Shown here: positions 24,501 through 41,416 of the stretch, piece after piece
Numbering within the stretch: position 1 is the first letter of the stretch
Layout of the letters: every line of letters begins with the position of its first letter
DNA from: Jacaranda mimosifolia
Lineage: Eukaryota > Streptophyta > Magnoliopsida > Lamiales > Bignoniaceae
Direction: 5' to 3'
Assembly (NCBI GenBank): GCA_018894105.1
Contig: CM032126.1
Location: 6,103,001 to 6,167,000 of the forward strand
Length of the DNA stretch: 64,000 bases
Translations under genes and position numbers: made by a program
The notes under the pieces: model-generated
Database searches by the model: none
The model's input: only the letters and a program-made list of their open reading frames with translations
What the model was told of the DNA's origin: nothing

Positions 24501-25009
24501 TGTCGTCATTGACATCAATCCGTCGAACAGGGATATGTCTCCTGAATTCATCAGATGGTTAGGAGAAAGAAACCTTTCAAGTGATGACCGCGTAATGCGA
24601 CTCAAAGAAGGGTAAGATTCTATTAATTCTTCCAACAAACTTTGCTCATTTCTCTACATTATTCTTCAGCTAGTGATTCAGAAATGAGTACAATCTTCGT
24701 TCAAATGAAGAGAAAAGATGAAAAATCCTGTGTTATTGGCTCTAATATGTGTGTTATTTTGGCTTTACTTCTTGAGAGTCACTCTTAGTTCTACTCCTTT
24801 TGATCTCTGTCATTAGGTACATCAAAGAAGGTAGCACTGTCAGTGTTATGGGAGTTGTGCAACGAAATGAAAATGTTCTAATGATTGTTCCCCCACCAGA
24901 ACCGTTCTCAACCGGATGTCAGTGGAGCAAATGCATTCTTCCTGCCAGTCTTGAAGGCATCGTTTTGAGATGTGAGGACACTTCAAAGATCGATGTTATA
25001 CCGGTTTAG
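21564..25009 (+). CDS. SHOU4L: SHOU4/SHOU4L-like membrane protein
   Basis: Four coding exons: 21564-22436, 23328-23483, 24400-24611 and 24817-25009, giving 477 residues. The phases agree at every junction. Residues 1-210 are a low-complexity, Ser/Gly/Pro-rich cytosolic-type tail with seven SGP motifs (near 64, 111, 125, 139, 154, 159 and 172). Two hydrophobic membrane segments follow, at about 213-233 and 237-257. The rest is a conserved soluble C-terminal region ending KIDVIPV. The length matches the Arabidopsis pair At1g78880/At1g16860. Those proteins are known as SHOU4 and SHOU4L and restrain delivery of cellulose synthase complexes to the plasma membrane. They were once annotated as ubiquitin-protease-related, but no protease residues are visible. 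The start was chosen as the MGSRFPSHQLSNGLYVSGRP N-terminus typical of the family. An in-frame extension upstream lacks an ATG. Confidence 0.9.
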
Positions 25010-25570
25010 TGGTTGACATTTGTGTTATTATGAAGACAAAAAAGAATGCTGGAAAATGGAAAATTCTCCTCACAAAGATGGCAGGCAGCAAGGCGGCTTC
25101 GTTTGAGTGTTGACCAGGTGTATAGTTTTCGTGTATTTTTTTCCCCATTTCAGTCTCATTTTGGTCCAGGAGTTTTTCTTCGTATGGCATTCGTGTGAAT
25201 TATTAGAGTACAGTGGAGGGAACTTCGCGATTAACGAGAAGTTGAAGAACTTTTTTTTTTTTATTTTTATTCCCCCCTCCCCCCCCCCCCCCACCCCTTT
25301 CTGTTAGAATTGTTTTTGGTTAATTGATCATTCTGGGGCTTGTGAGGATTCATTGTTAAAGATAATACCACCCTTGGACCATGGATGTTTATTGGTTTGA
25401 GCTATTCTTTGTGGCCTTCTGGGTCACTTGCTTTTGCTTGGAAATGGAGTATGTACTCATGTTGTAAATGCTGTCAGTTTGAGTATTTTGAATATTGTGA
25501 ATTCCAAAGTGGGCAATGTAAAACCCTTTTGCATTGTACAACCCAGTAAAATAACCATTTCAACCCTAAG
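25010..25570 (+). other. 3'UTR and downstream region of the SHOU4-like gene
   Basis: The stretch contains a T-rich then C-rich run (25249-25297). A possible AATAAC/AATAAA-like end lies near 25548. The exact polyadenylation site cannot be fixed. Confidence 0.4.
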
Positions 25571-26197
25571 AACAAAGTAATCTCTCCAATACTCTCTACT
25601 TGCATTGATGTGTTTATACATTTTTATACCAAGATTCTTTTTCTTAATAATATTATTTTATACTCAATAAGTAACATCTTTTGGTATATCATTATAACTT
25701 TGGCATAAGCATGGGTGTAATATATTTAAGCATGATTATGTCGAGAAATATGTTGCAAGAAGTTGAAAGAGTAATTTTCTTTATATAGGGAATCTACATA
25801 TATATTTCATGATAGTTAAACAACATGTTGATTTGTGTAATAGTCATGTTATTTAACTATTGTGGTCATGTTGATTTATATAATAGTCGTACTGTTTTTA
25901 AATATTATACAAAAGAATTAAAAATAAATTTTAAATTATAATTAATTAATTATTATTTAATTAGTATAAAAATAACTGTAATTCAAAATTAATAAATCAC
26001 ATGTTGTGTCGCGCACGTCCAAGTGCTAAGTATATGATACTAAAAACTCATGTTCATGTACTTAGATTCCCTTCAAATTCTTTTAAATATTTAAAAGTTT
26101 AAGAACCGCTTAATAAAAAATATTTTTTTCCTCTTATTTTTTCCCACTTTTTAGTTTGGGATTGACATTCTACTTTAAAAAACACCTATTGCTCATT
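25571..26197. other. AT-rich intergenic DNA
   Basis: Nothing recognisable apart from AT-rich sequence. Confidence 0.5.
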
Positions 26198-27288
26198 GGT
26201 ATGATTGGTACGCAAAAATGAAATAAGATTAAAACAGACATTTCCAAGTCTATTTATAAATTCATGATTGGTATAATTTAAAGATGATAATGCACATTTT
26301 TGTCGGAATTTCCATTCCCAAAATGATGAGTTTAGCCATTCCCTCCTTTCCCCCGTGAGTTTAGCTATTCCCAATCCATCGGGAATGAACCTATATTTTT
26401 TTTTTTTTTAACAAAATAACACTCCATAATTTAACAAAATACTTTTATAATTAAGAAAAGAAATCTTCACTTTGTAAATATTTGATATTATATTCCAACT
26501 TATTTGATTGCTACGTGTTTTTATTTAATTATATATTTTATTCATATATTTTTTAGTAATATTATAAAAACTATTAAATTATTATAAAAATTAAAAAAAT
26601 AAATAAGAATAATTATGCGCATCTCAATTTCTATAATAAAAAAGTAGAAGTATCATCGACTTGGTCCATGCTAATGAAATATATATAGTTTAAAATATTA
26701 TTTATATCCGCAAATCTTTGAGTGACTATAAAATATACACAAAACTAATAAATGAAGAGTTGTCCATTCCATCAATAATTCTTCAAATTAAACTTATAAA
26801 AAAGTACAATAAATCATTCTAACCTTATCGTGAAAAAGTTAAGCACTTTAGTTATAAAGTATTTTGTAATTTTTTTAATTATATTTTATCAAAAAATTCA
26901 AAAGAGCTTACTAAATTATAATTTTACATAAATTGGGTTTCTATTTTTTTGCGTAAACATATATAACATATAAAAGGCATATATTTACTGATATAATTCG
27001 AATAACACTAAAAGTGATATTAAAATTGCATAATTATAGACTTACTCAAAAAAAAAAAATACTAATAAATACTTTTATTTTAATAATTTTTTGTAAAAGA
27101 GTAATTTGGTCATTTAAAAAATTTATTCTACTCCTACTAGTCATTCCTATTTATCAATCATTAAAATGGAATTAAGGAGGGAATGACGATTCCATTTATT
27201 TCTCATTCCTTATGCATAACAATTATATGATAAACTGGACCAACATCATTTCATTCCCACCTAATTTCATTTCTGTATATCAATCACC
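26198..27288. mobile_element. Transposon-like ~1.1 kb unit, copy A
   Basis: It starts GGTATGATTGGTACGCA. The right end, reverse complemented, reads GGTGATTGATATACAGAAAT, giving imperfect terminal inverted repeats. It has no ORF. The body is highly similar to the next unit. For example, ACTCCATAATTTAA near 26430 recurs near 27513, and the TTTGATTGCTA block near 26503 recurs near 27597. The superfamily is not certain. Confidence 0.6.
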
Positions 27289-27293
27289 ACCTT

Positions 27294-28405
27294 ATGGTAT
27301 GATTGGTACGCATGAATGAGATGAGAATGTAATGGGCATTCCCAAGTTCATTTCTAAACCCATAATTGGTATAATTTAGAGACGGGAATACTCATTCCCG
27401 TTTGAATCCTCATTTCCAAAAAGATGGGTTTAACCATTCCCTCCCTCCCCCATGAGTTTAGCTATTCCTAATCAATCGAGAATGAACTTATATCTTTTTT
27501 TTATACAAAATTACACTCCATAATTTAATAAAATACTTTTATATTTAAGAAAAGAAATCTGTACTTTATAAATATTTGATATTATGTTCCAGCTTATTTG
27601 ATTGCTATGTGTTTTTATTTAATTATATATTTTATTCATATATTTTTTGGTAATATTATAAAAATTAAAAAAATAAATAATAAAAATAAGAATAATTATG
27701 CACATCTCAATTTTATAATAAAAAAGTAAAAGTATTATCAATTTGGTCCATACTAATGAAATATATATAATTTAAAATATTATTTATATCTGCATATCTT
27801 CGAATGACTAAAAAATATATATATATAACTAATAAATGAAGAGTTGTCCATTCTATCAACAATTCTTCAAATTAAACTTGTAAAAAATAAATCATTCTAA
27901 CCTTATCACGAAACAGTTAATCACTTTAGTTCTAAAGTATTTTATAATTTTTTTAATTATATTTTATCAAAAAGCCCAAAAGAGCTTATTAAATTATAAT
28001 TTAAAAAATAATAATTTTAAAGAAAATGTGTTTTTACTTTTTTGCGTAAACATATATAATTTATTCATAACATATAAAATACATATATTTACTGAAGTGA
28101 TTCGAATAATATTAAAAGTGATATTAAAACAGCATAATCATAAACTTACTCAAAAACATATTTACGTAATATATAAAAAATATTTTACTAATAAATACTT
28201 TTTTTTAAAAATAATTTTTTACAAAAATGATAATTTGGTCATTTAAGAATTTATTCCATTCATACTGAGTATTCCTATTTACTAATCATTAGAATGAAAT
28301 TAAGGAGGGAATGTCGACTCCATTCATTTCTCATTCCTTTTACATACAAATCATAGAATAAATTACACCAATATCATTCAATTCCCAAATTTTTCCATCA
28401 ATCTA
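27294..28405. mobile_element. Transposon-like ~1.1 kb unit, copy B (direct tandem)
   Basis: It starts with the same GGTATGATTGGTACGCA as copy A, six bases after copy A ends and in the same orientation. It runs parallel to copy A with an offset of about 1,095 bases and small indels. Its right end is more eroded than that of copy A. The unit ends about 400 bases before the KH-gene start codon. Confidence 0.6.
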
Positions 28406-28812
28406 ATTTTAGTAAAATTATCATCCTAATTTAGGCACATTATAAGTTTAATATACTAGTAATTTTCAAATTAAGAAAAAACTTAAAAAATAATAAACGC
28501 TAGCCAAAATTATATTATCACATGCGTTATTATTATGGTATAAGATAATTATAATATATTTATTAATAATTAATCAGATAACCTTATTATTAACGAATTT
28601 TTAGTATGTAGGCGTATAAATTGGAAAAAGGAATAAGGAAAAAAAACCATCTTAGGATAAATTTGCTCAAGAAACGACCACGACTACGTATTCCTATAGT
28701 AGATTTTCTTCATCTTCAGCCTTCTCTCTTAAAACCCTCGCCCTTTACTTCTTCATTCTCAAAACCCTCGCCCGCAGATACCCCAAGAAAGCAGGAAATA
28801 CTATCTTAATAT
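28406..28812 (+). promoter_or_regulatory. Promoter and leader of the PEPPER-like gene
   Basis: AT-rich DNA turns into a CT-rich leader-like segment (28700-28780) with two AAAACCCTCGCCC copies, at ~28732 and ~28761. AAACCCT motifs (telo-box-like) are common in promoters of plant genes expressed in dividing cells (established knowledge). Their role here is inference. Confidence 0.4.
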
Positions 28813-31800
28813 ATGGCCTCCACTCAACCCCCGGCAGGCGAGGGCAACGGCCACGGCGCCGTTACTTCCGAACCCGCCGTCCCCATGATGGAGGAACAAC
28901 CAGCAGCAGCAGAAGCCGCCGAAACCAGGGGCGAGAACGCCGAAAATGCCTCGACTGAAACTCCAGCTGGGGTTGAGGCAACTGCGGCGGTTGAAAAGGA
29001 CAAGGGAATGGAGGAGATGAAGGTCAAGTGGCCTGGCTGGCCGGGGTACTCAGTGTTTCGTTTGGTGGTGCCGGTGCTGAAAGTCGGCGGCATTATTGGG
29101 AGGAAGGGGGATCTTATTAAGAAGCTCGTAGAGGAGACTCGCGCCAGGGTTCGCGTGCTAGATGGTCCCCTTACTTCTCCGGATCGCATTGTAATTTTTC
29201 ACTTTTCTCCCTTTATACACGCGTGAGGATGGTTTCGGTTTCTTTGAGTTGTTTTTTTTCCCCTTTATATTTGGATAAAATTTTTAAAATTGGGGGATTT
29301 GCATGATTATTTAGGGTTTGGAAATTTTTACTATAAATGATTGATTTTCTAGGGTTTTTAGATCTTCAAAAATAACTGGGGTTGCCTAGAACCTTGGTTT
29401 AATTCCTTGCTTCTGGGGAAGATTGCTGCTTGAGAACTTTGGTGGTTGTAGAATAATTTTCTTAAAATGTTTGCTTGCCTTAGAAAGGAAAAACTGCCAT
29501 TCACTTATAATTTATGAACGTTCCTGATGAAACGTAAGTAAGAATTGTCCATGCTCAATGACACACTATCCCGAGATACTGAATCCAACCTAGGGATTAA
29601 TGCCAAACAATTAGTCTATATTACTGGTGATCCGTTAAGTGTTGCTACTTGCTATTGAAGATATAACCATCTGGTGCATGCTAATCATTAGCTTCTTCTT
29701 TAACCATCTGCCGCACGTTAATCATTAGTTTTTGGGGTCAGCCTGGAATAAAAGATATATCTTGATGAGAATGGAAATTTGCTGTATTACCTGAAATATG
29801 TGGTGTTCATGCTGGACTAGAATTAAGAGGAGATATTACCTATGTATGTTACATTAATAAATGCTAAGGTGGAAAACATCAATTGGTGAGAATGAGTGCT
29901 AAGATTAATGGTAATGTAGCTGCGATCTTAATGTATTGGATGGATGGTATCAAACAAGTTTTATCTTGTTTGTTTTTTTTGACCTGGTTATAATCAATAA
30001 AAGATTTCCATGTGTATTCTTTACACTGGAAATAGGGTATCTTGAACGTCAACATGGGGATGTGCTTTATTTCTGCCAATGTCTAAAGCAGTATCTTTCG
30101 TCGGGCCTTGAGAAATGTCTTTATTCTAAATCCGGACTGGATCGGCTAGTTTGCTGTGGGAACTGGTCACTGGTTGGCTCTCTATTCTGGTCGACCTCAA
30201 CACAATTTTTATTTAGAGATTCTGATTCAAAAGTCAAAATCAGATTGTTAATCTGTAAACTCTCTAGACCAGTTACATGAGAGAACCCTCTCACTTTTTC
30301 GAAATTGCTCTTTATTTGCCCCTGTTTTTGATGGTTGGCCTTCCCCCTCTCTCCATATGTATAATATATATAATTATGTATGTATGTATGTATGTACAGA
30401 GATATATATATATAATGTGCATATCAGCATATTTCATTGAGGGGGGGGGGGCTTCTCTCCGTATAAATGCTTCATGTTCATCTGGTGGGTCAGCCCCTGA
30501 GAGTACACATGTAGGAAAATCCAGTTTCTCCAACTTCTTGGAATTCTTTCAATTGATTTACTTTTATAGTTTGAATTGTGGCTGGCTATAGAACCATAAA
30601 TATGTGATTCCACAAAACCATTTATTTCCATTTACATCAATCACAACTAGAATTATACTTTCTGTAAATGCATATGATTACATATATTCTATATTATGCA
30701 GTTACACCATCATACACCCTTTTTGACACAATTAATAATGTAATGACCTTTAGTTCTGCTAAATTACTTGTTAAAGTTATGCTTGTATACTTTAAAGCAC
30801 TGACCTATGCTCGCACTATCCTTATTTGAATGTTAAGTTGCCTACAATACTAATTGAAATTGCTTAACCTCTGACCAGTTTATTTTATTGATTTTGACAT
30901 CTTAGATGTTGAAAAACTTTTGAATAATATTAATTGTTGTGCTGTTTTATTATTGTTAGATATTATTTGGAAAAAAGAAAAAGGATATCACCTGCATTAT
31001 TAGATATAATTAAGTTGCGTGGTCAACAACACTAAATTGGATATTCAATTCTGGATGGAAATAGTATATCAATAACATTAGCATACCAATAAAGTAGCCC
31101 TGTTTGTAGTTTCCAAGCGTGCTATAACCCTTTCTAAGATAATCATATATGACTAGCTATGTCCTTGCAAATGGCAATAGTTTGCAGCTATGCTATATAT
31201 TAGTCACAAAAGAATAATTGCTCTTTAGCTGGAACATAATAAGAGCAAGATGATATCTGTATGCCCGGAAAATATTTGGATGAGCTGGCATCTTTTGTGT
31301 AAGGCAGCAAAAGCTGCAGTCTTCTGACCTTTTGAACAGGGGCAGACTTTTCCGGATAATAAGAAATATGGTTGCACGTAGTAGCTTGTTCTAAGCCACT
31401 TCTAGTGTAACTTTGATGTGGGCATGAATTATCAAACTTTTTTCACTTTTCAGGGGTCTATTGTTCAGTTTTTTAGTTTCAGATGGAGATTTGTTGCTAA
31501 AGTTGCTATGATTGGAAAACCTCTTTCCTTTTGTGGTTTTAGTTGGTCTTTTCTGCCTCGCTGATGAATGACTTTGAATTGCAATATTTCAGGTTTTCAT
31601 ATCTGGGAAGGAAGATCCAGAAGCAGCTCTATCTCCAGCTATGGATGCCGTAGTAAGAATCTTTAAACGTGTCAATGGACTGCCTGAGAATGATGGCATC
31701 ACTGGTGCTTCTGGGGCTGCCTTTTGTTCGATTCGGTTACTGGTGGCATCAACACAAGCCATTAGTTTAATAGGAAAACAAGGCTCCTTGATCAAGTCTA

Positions 31801-33925
31801 TTCAGGAAAGTACTGGAGCTTCTGTTCGCGTGCTTTCTAATGGTAATATAACATATTTCTATTGGCATGATCTTATTGCATGCTCCATGTTTGATGTTAT
31901 TATCTTTCCAGTTAGCTTTTTTAAAAAGCGATTCTTTACATTTCTGTTATACTCTTTGCCTTACAAACGCTCAGAGTTTACATTCTTGTTTTCTGTTTAA
32001 ACATAATGTATATTTTAAGGTATATTTCTGTTACCTAAAACCTTGATGTTGCCTGTTACTTGGAAATTAGAGAAATGTGTGGATGACAAATTTGAATGAT
32101 CTCATGGATAATATTCACAGTTTAGTTCCTAGATTAGACCTCACAACTATCTGAGTTTGCTTCTCTTATGCTTAGTTAATAGATTGTTTTTGCGCAATTC
32201 CTTATTTCACAAGTTTGAAATAGTTTGGAGACGTATACAGCTCAACCAATCTTCTAGGGCATTCATAAACGAAAAATGGGTATTAGTATGAGCAGTTTGA
32301 AGAGAGAAACAAAGCGTGAGATCTGCATTTATTTGTATTTAGAGTATATCTCATACTCAACAGATTCGTATCTTCAATCTTTTTTCATGTTTACTTTATT
32401 GGGCCTCTACTTGTGCACACTTGAGACAATTTTCTTCTCACTGGATTAATGAAATGATCCTCCATATCTGTGATTGCAGATGAAATGCCAATTTATGCCA
32501 ATTCTGATGAAAGGATTGTTGAGTTACAAGGCGAAGCTCTCAAGGTTCTTAAAGCTTTGGAAGCTGTGGTGGGACACCTGAGAAAATTTTTGGTGGATCA
32601 AAGTGTTCTGCCTTTATTTGAGAAGAGTGTAAGTTAGTTCCTGTTTGATGTAATAGTCGTTGAGATCACAAGACTGATTAAGGACATTTTCCTCCTTTTA
32701 CAGTATAATACCCCAGCCACTGAGGAAAGGCAAGTTGATGCTTGGTCTGACAAGACCTTGTTGCATGCTACTCCACGGGCTTCTCTAGGGGCTGATTATC
32801 CTGTTCCAGTGAAGAGAGATTCACTTTTTCTTGACCGTGAAAGCCAGATAGAATCTCATCTTCCTTCTTCTAGACTCTCACTGTATGGACCTGAACATGG
32901 ACTTGGACGTCGTTCTTCAACAATAGGACGTTCTGGAGGACCTGTTGTAACCCAGGTTTGTTCAGCTCCTACACTTCACATGTTCACTTGTGGCTTAAGT
33001 ATTTTTTTTGTTGAAGAATATGGATGGTGCTCTCACCTGTAAATTTATGACCACATTTGTTTGCTTTACACAGATTGCACAGACCATGCAAATACCTCTT
33101 GCTTATGCGGAGGACATTATTGGGGTTCAGGGAGCAAATATTGATTACATTCGACGCACCAGTGGTGCTATTCTTACAGTGCAAGAGAGTAGAGGACTAC
33201 CTGACGAAATTACTGTGGAAATAAAAGGCACCTCTCCACAAGTTCAAGCAGCTCAGCAACTTATTCAGGTAAACACTTTTATCTCTCTTGTATTTCTTGC
33301 TGTCTTCCTATTTTTTCTATCTTTTTTTCAGTTTTCCTTAGCCTAAATTATGCATTTGCTATCTTCGCTTTACTAGTGATGTTCCCTGCATACTGGTTTT
33401 GGAATGGCATCCTCCTTGAAGTTCAATGTTTAACTAGGGTATTATTTATTTATTTATTTATAAACACGACAGGAGTTCGTTAAGTTCGAACCCTGGCCTG
33501 ACCCTTTATGTGTGAGGTTTATGCGAGTGGGCCAAAGCCCACTCAGCTTATTTAGAGCTTAGGAACCTAATTCTTAATCTTGGAAAGTTATCTGGTTGCT
33601 GAGTTGCATGGTGGTAGACAATTGTTTCAATTAGTACTACAGAAAGAGAATGCACAATGAGTTTAGAGACCCTTTCTAAAAATATATAAATAAACCAAGG
33701 ATGAAAAAGAAGAATGATATTACCCTGCTCTATATTATCCAGGAATTCATTGGTGGTCACAGAGAGCCACTTGCGAGCAGCTATGGCAAACTGGAGTCCA
33801 GTTTGAGGCCTTCATACTCTCAGCTGGGCAGCAGCTCTTACTCATCGTCATCTTCATTTGCCGGGCAACCATATGGTGGCTATGGATCATCTGGAGTTGG
33901 AGGATATAGTAGCTTTAGGCTTTGA
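28813..33925 (+). CDS. PEP: PEPPER-like RNA-binding protein with three KH domains
   Basis: Six exons: 28813-29190, 31593-31842, 32480-32628, 32704-32955, 33074-33268 and 33743-33925. All are in phase and give 468 residues. Residues 1-70 are an acidic, Ala/Glu-rich N-terminus. Three KH domains follow: KH1 (~80-146) with the loop GRKG at 96-99, KH2 (~168-245) with GKQG at 187-190, and KH3 (~344-412) with GVQG at 360-363. The tail is Ser/Gly/Tyr-rich. The KWPGWPG lead-in to KH1 and the three-KH layout match Arabidopsis PEPPER, a relative of the poly(C)-binding proteins. PEPPER acts with HUA1/HUA2/HEN4-type factors on MADS-box transcripts in flowering and gynoecium development (known for the family). 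Exon borders split KH1 after DRI and interrupt KH2. Intron 1 is 2.4 kb. Intron 5 carries a SINE-like insertion. Confidence 0.9.
33433..33560 (-). mobile_element. SINE-like element in intron 5 of the PEPPER-like gene
   Basis: On the minus strand a CTCACACATAAAGGGTCAGG segment precedes GGGTTCGAAC, a tRNA B box. An (AAAT)n-type tail follows (plus-strand TATTTATTTATTTATTTATA at 33444-33463). The layout resembles the fragment at 9420-9500. Confidence 0.5.
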
Positions 33926-34378
33926 TTTTGATAGGCGCTGGAGATTTTCTTCCAGAAAATTTCTTGCTAATTAATCATTTCCCCCGCCTTTGCCAGATCC
34001 GAATCTGTAAAGCATCTGCAGCTTGACCATGAAGAAGCATAGTTGTTTGTAGTTGTTGTGTTTGCCGCTCTAGTGCAATAGGTAGCTAAGTTATCAAATT
34101 ATGGTTTTTGAGTTGGTTCAGAAGAGATTTTGTGCTCAAATTAGAGGAAAGACCCATGAGAAGCTTATCCAATTGAACATACCTTGAAGGCTGTGAAAGG
34201 CCCAAGCCAAGCTTCACCTCCAAGATATGGTTAAAAGCACTATTGGCCAATAGTTGGAAGGGTCAAGTAACTTCCATCTATGGTTTAAGTACTAAAACTA
34301 TCCATTGTTGCTATGAAATCATAATTACTCTCTTTAATTTGATTGCATTTTATAAGTTATTTCAATGTTATAAACTTT
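33926..34378 (+). other. 3'UTR and downstream region of the PEPPER-like gene
   Basis: No further coding potential is seen. The polyadenylation site cannot be fixed from sequence. Confidence 0.4.
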
Positions 34379-34888
34379 TAGGGTGCAGTTGAGTCGAATT
34401 GAACTTGAGAAAGAATTTCTAATTTGAGCACGGATTCAAATTCGAGAAACTTAATGTTTTTAGCATGAATTTTGTTTGAAAATTTAAGCTCAACGTGACT
34501 CAATTGAGTAAACTTGATTTTTTTGTGAATTACAAACCGTTGCAGCCTTAAATTTGAGACTTTTAATTAATAAAATGAGATTAAAAAAAAATCAATTACC
34601 TAGACTATGAATTATAATGTTCATTAATTCGTCATAATTATAAAGTATTATAAAAAAATTACAAAAATTTAAAGCCATCGTGAGTTTTTGTTTAAATGTA
34701 TATATATATATATTTGTATATATAATTAATATAATATATATTAATAAAATAAAAAAATATTAAAATTATATATTGGCTAGCAAGTTTTGAATCTAAACCT
34801 AAACGGCTTGAATGAAAAATTGAACTTGATTAAACTCGTGATAATTAAACTTTCGTTGACGAGCCGACTCGATTCATTTATACTCCTA
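34379..34888. mobile_element. hAT-like MITE (degenerate)
   Basis: It begins TAGGGTGCAGTTGAGTCGAA. The right end, reverse complemented, reads TAGGAGTATAAATGAATCGA. The ends and the GAGTCGA-type interior resemble the element at 4808. No convincing 8-bp duplication was found, so the element is old or its limits are slightly off. Confidence 0.4.
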
Positions 34889-35229
34889 AAAAAATAATAT
34901 AAAATAATTGATATCAACAAAAATGTAGAAGCAAATTTACCTTTAGATCCTTAAAAAATTCATGCAAGATGTTTTGGGGCATTCAAATTGTGAATATATC
35001 TCTAAAATTAATGAACTCGTATGAGATTCCTTACACACAAAGTGCTAGTTAACTTTGAAATTTTAATTAAAATGCCAAATAAGATAAATTTAGTCAAAAT
35101 ATTAGAAAACATAAGGGTGGATATTCTAAAAGTCTTTACAAATAGTATAAATTTGTACCCTTTATATGTATACAGTTACCTTTTTGTTTTCATTTCCTTC
35201 TATTAATCTGTTTTTCTCTTTTTGCCCTC

Positions 35230-35523
35230 CTTTTCAAGTTCCCTGCCACCCGCTGCCCGCCCGTTTCTCCTCTGCTCATTCCTCGTTCATCTCCTCTTCT
35301 CTTGTTCTCCGGCACCGCCGCTCTCCGCGCATTTCCTTCTTTTCTTCTTCCTCTTTTTCTTTCTCTCCTACTTTCTGCATCACCACCCTTTCTTTCTTCA
35401 GATAGAGTGATAAAAAGGGTCCTCGTGAATACAAATTCCGCGTCCGCTGGCGCTGTAGAATCGGTTTCTGCTGGAACTGGGACTCGGGCTATCAAATTCA
35501 AGAGGATTACGCTTCTCAATAAG
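35230..35523 (+). promoter_or_regulatory. 5' leader exon of TAD2
   Basis: A pyrimidine-rich, GC-richer block follows 350 bases of AT-rich DNA. It ends at CTCAATAAG|GTC (35523) and joins an exon that begins one base before the TAD2 ATG. The frame is open from 35302 through the splice into TAD2, but no ATG is present in it. I therefore treat it as untranslated leader. Confidence 0.5.
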
Positions 35524-35731
35524 GTCAAAATTTCTTTTTTCGTTTCACCATCTTATTCAACTTAAGTAGAAATAAGTTCACATTACTGATGTATGTCATG
35601 CGCACAATGTACTGGAGCTCTCAATGTGTTTGTTTAAATGCCTCTAAAAAGAATAAGTCTATGAAATTTTCGGCTTTTTGATACATCTCTTGTCTTTCCT
35701 CCTCTCTTTTTGATTGCTTTTTTTTTAACAG

Positions 35732-39657
<3,926 letters not shown>

Positions 39658-41382
39658 AAATTAATATATGCTGGAGTTACAGACATCTCCTAAGATGGGG
39701 GAGGTTGTAAGGTGAAAAGGGCAATTCAATACAAAAGTCAGAATTACTGTAGGAGTTCATGCGAGATCATCTCAAAGCAATGTGTTTTGGGAGGCAAGTA
39801 TTCAGAGTTACTGAAAAGATCAGATACTCCTTGAAGATGATTATAAGAAATTTGAACTCCTATTCTAGTCTTTAGCACATTCTCGCATTAATAACTGATC
39901 AAGAATGTAGGAAGTTTGCATTTAGCATGCTTACATGACCTGATCTAGCTGCTGCAGTTGGTGTCTATAACAAAGAATTTCCATATCTTTATTGAAAGTT
40001 ACATAAGTTTCACCATGCCACCACACAGAAGAACATTAAACTCTCATCAGCCGATAGAGTATGACTTGTGCAACAGCTTTCTCTCTGCAATAATGGACAA
40101 GATACCATGAATAGCCCCCTAGCCTCTGTTTTCTCCACAAATAGTTTGGAAACTTGCAAAATCATGAGAGAGATGAAGAGGAACAAAAGGGTCTGTAACA
40201 TTTCTAGGGCTGGCAAAGAAATCTTAAAATTGCTAGATTTATAATAGTGGAAATATGCAATGAATCTTGCTACCCTCAATTTTCTTCAAATGTTTCCACT
40301 CCAGGAGTATACAGAAAAAGTATTTGTGTGACTTCTATAGCACTCAATTCCATTTTATGCTTCCTTTTTCCAGGAGCAAACTACTTCATTGGGTATGGCA
40401 GCATCAGTAGTCTGCTTCATTGGGTATTGGAGCAGCATTAGTAATTTTCTTCCTTGGAAAAGCATTCTGGGCCTCTGATATTAAGTAACCAATAGCATTA
40501 ATGAATACTATTTTCATCTCTAGTAGCACCATGATATGTACGGCTTACTGCCCTTGCTGGTTCTGCAATCCTTCTATCCAGAGAAGTTGTAGAATTGCAG
40601 TTCCATAGGCATCACCTGATATTAATTTTTGATGACTTGGAAGTTCTGTGTTGTAATCAAGCTTCTTCTGTTCTGCATAGAATAATGAAGATGTGGGTTC
40701 TTTTGCATGCTGTTTCTGTTATCCAGTGTTACTCCACAATCTCTTTCTGCACTATTCCAGCCCCTACACTTAGCGCAGCAACTCTGTTAGTTGCATTTTT
40801 TGTATATTGTCAAAATTTGTTTTTCCCCAACATAACTAATGCGTTCAATTTCTTTGATTGATTATTGCACTTTTTTTTTTTTTTTTTAAATTATTATTCA
40901 GCCCCAAAGCCTCACAGAACACCAGTGCCACGGGTCTAACTGCATTTCCTTTGTCAAGTTTGGTTCTAGTACAATCCCGAGAGGTATGTGCTGTTGCAAT
41001 TTTCTCACTATATGCAGCAATTTGTTAATCTTCTATTTTATTTGGACTTCTAGTACTCTTCGTTTGCAGAAAAGGGGCCAATTCATAGTATGGCTACTCT
41101 CTGCACCACTTATCTGTATATATCGACTGCCAGGCAAAAAGTGATATGCTGGGGGATTTCCTGATACTTTGATATCGTAAAAAGTGGATTTAATTGGTTA
41201 TATTTCAGACTTTTAACTTTTGGCCGCCCTTTGTAAACTTGTGGTCTACAGATGTTAACCACAGAAATTTATGTGCTACCTGCGACTAGTAAAGATACGA
41301 AGCCAAGAAGCTAGTTTGGCGGCATAGATCCAAACTAGGGAAGTGTTAACTGGTCTGTACACTTGTAGGATGTGTAGGTAAT

Positions 41383-41416
<34 letters not shown>

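Noticed and set aside
26198..28405. CRISPR-like or satellite array
   Set aside because: There are only two long copies with transposon-like ends, with no short repeats or spacers. The host is a plant nucleus.
35302..35523. N-terminal transit-peptide exon of TAD2
   Set aside because: The frame has no ATG, and the downstream ATG gives a complete protein of normal length. It is kept only as a finding on possible non-AUG initiation.
35190..35528. Minus-strand 112-codon Arg/Lys-rich frame
   Set aside because: It is the reverse of the pyrimidine-rich TAD2 leader, and the composition alone explains it.
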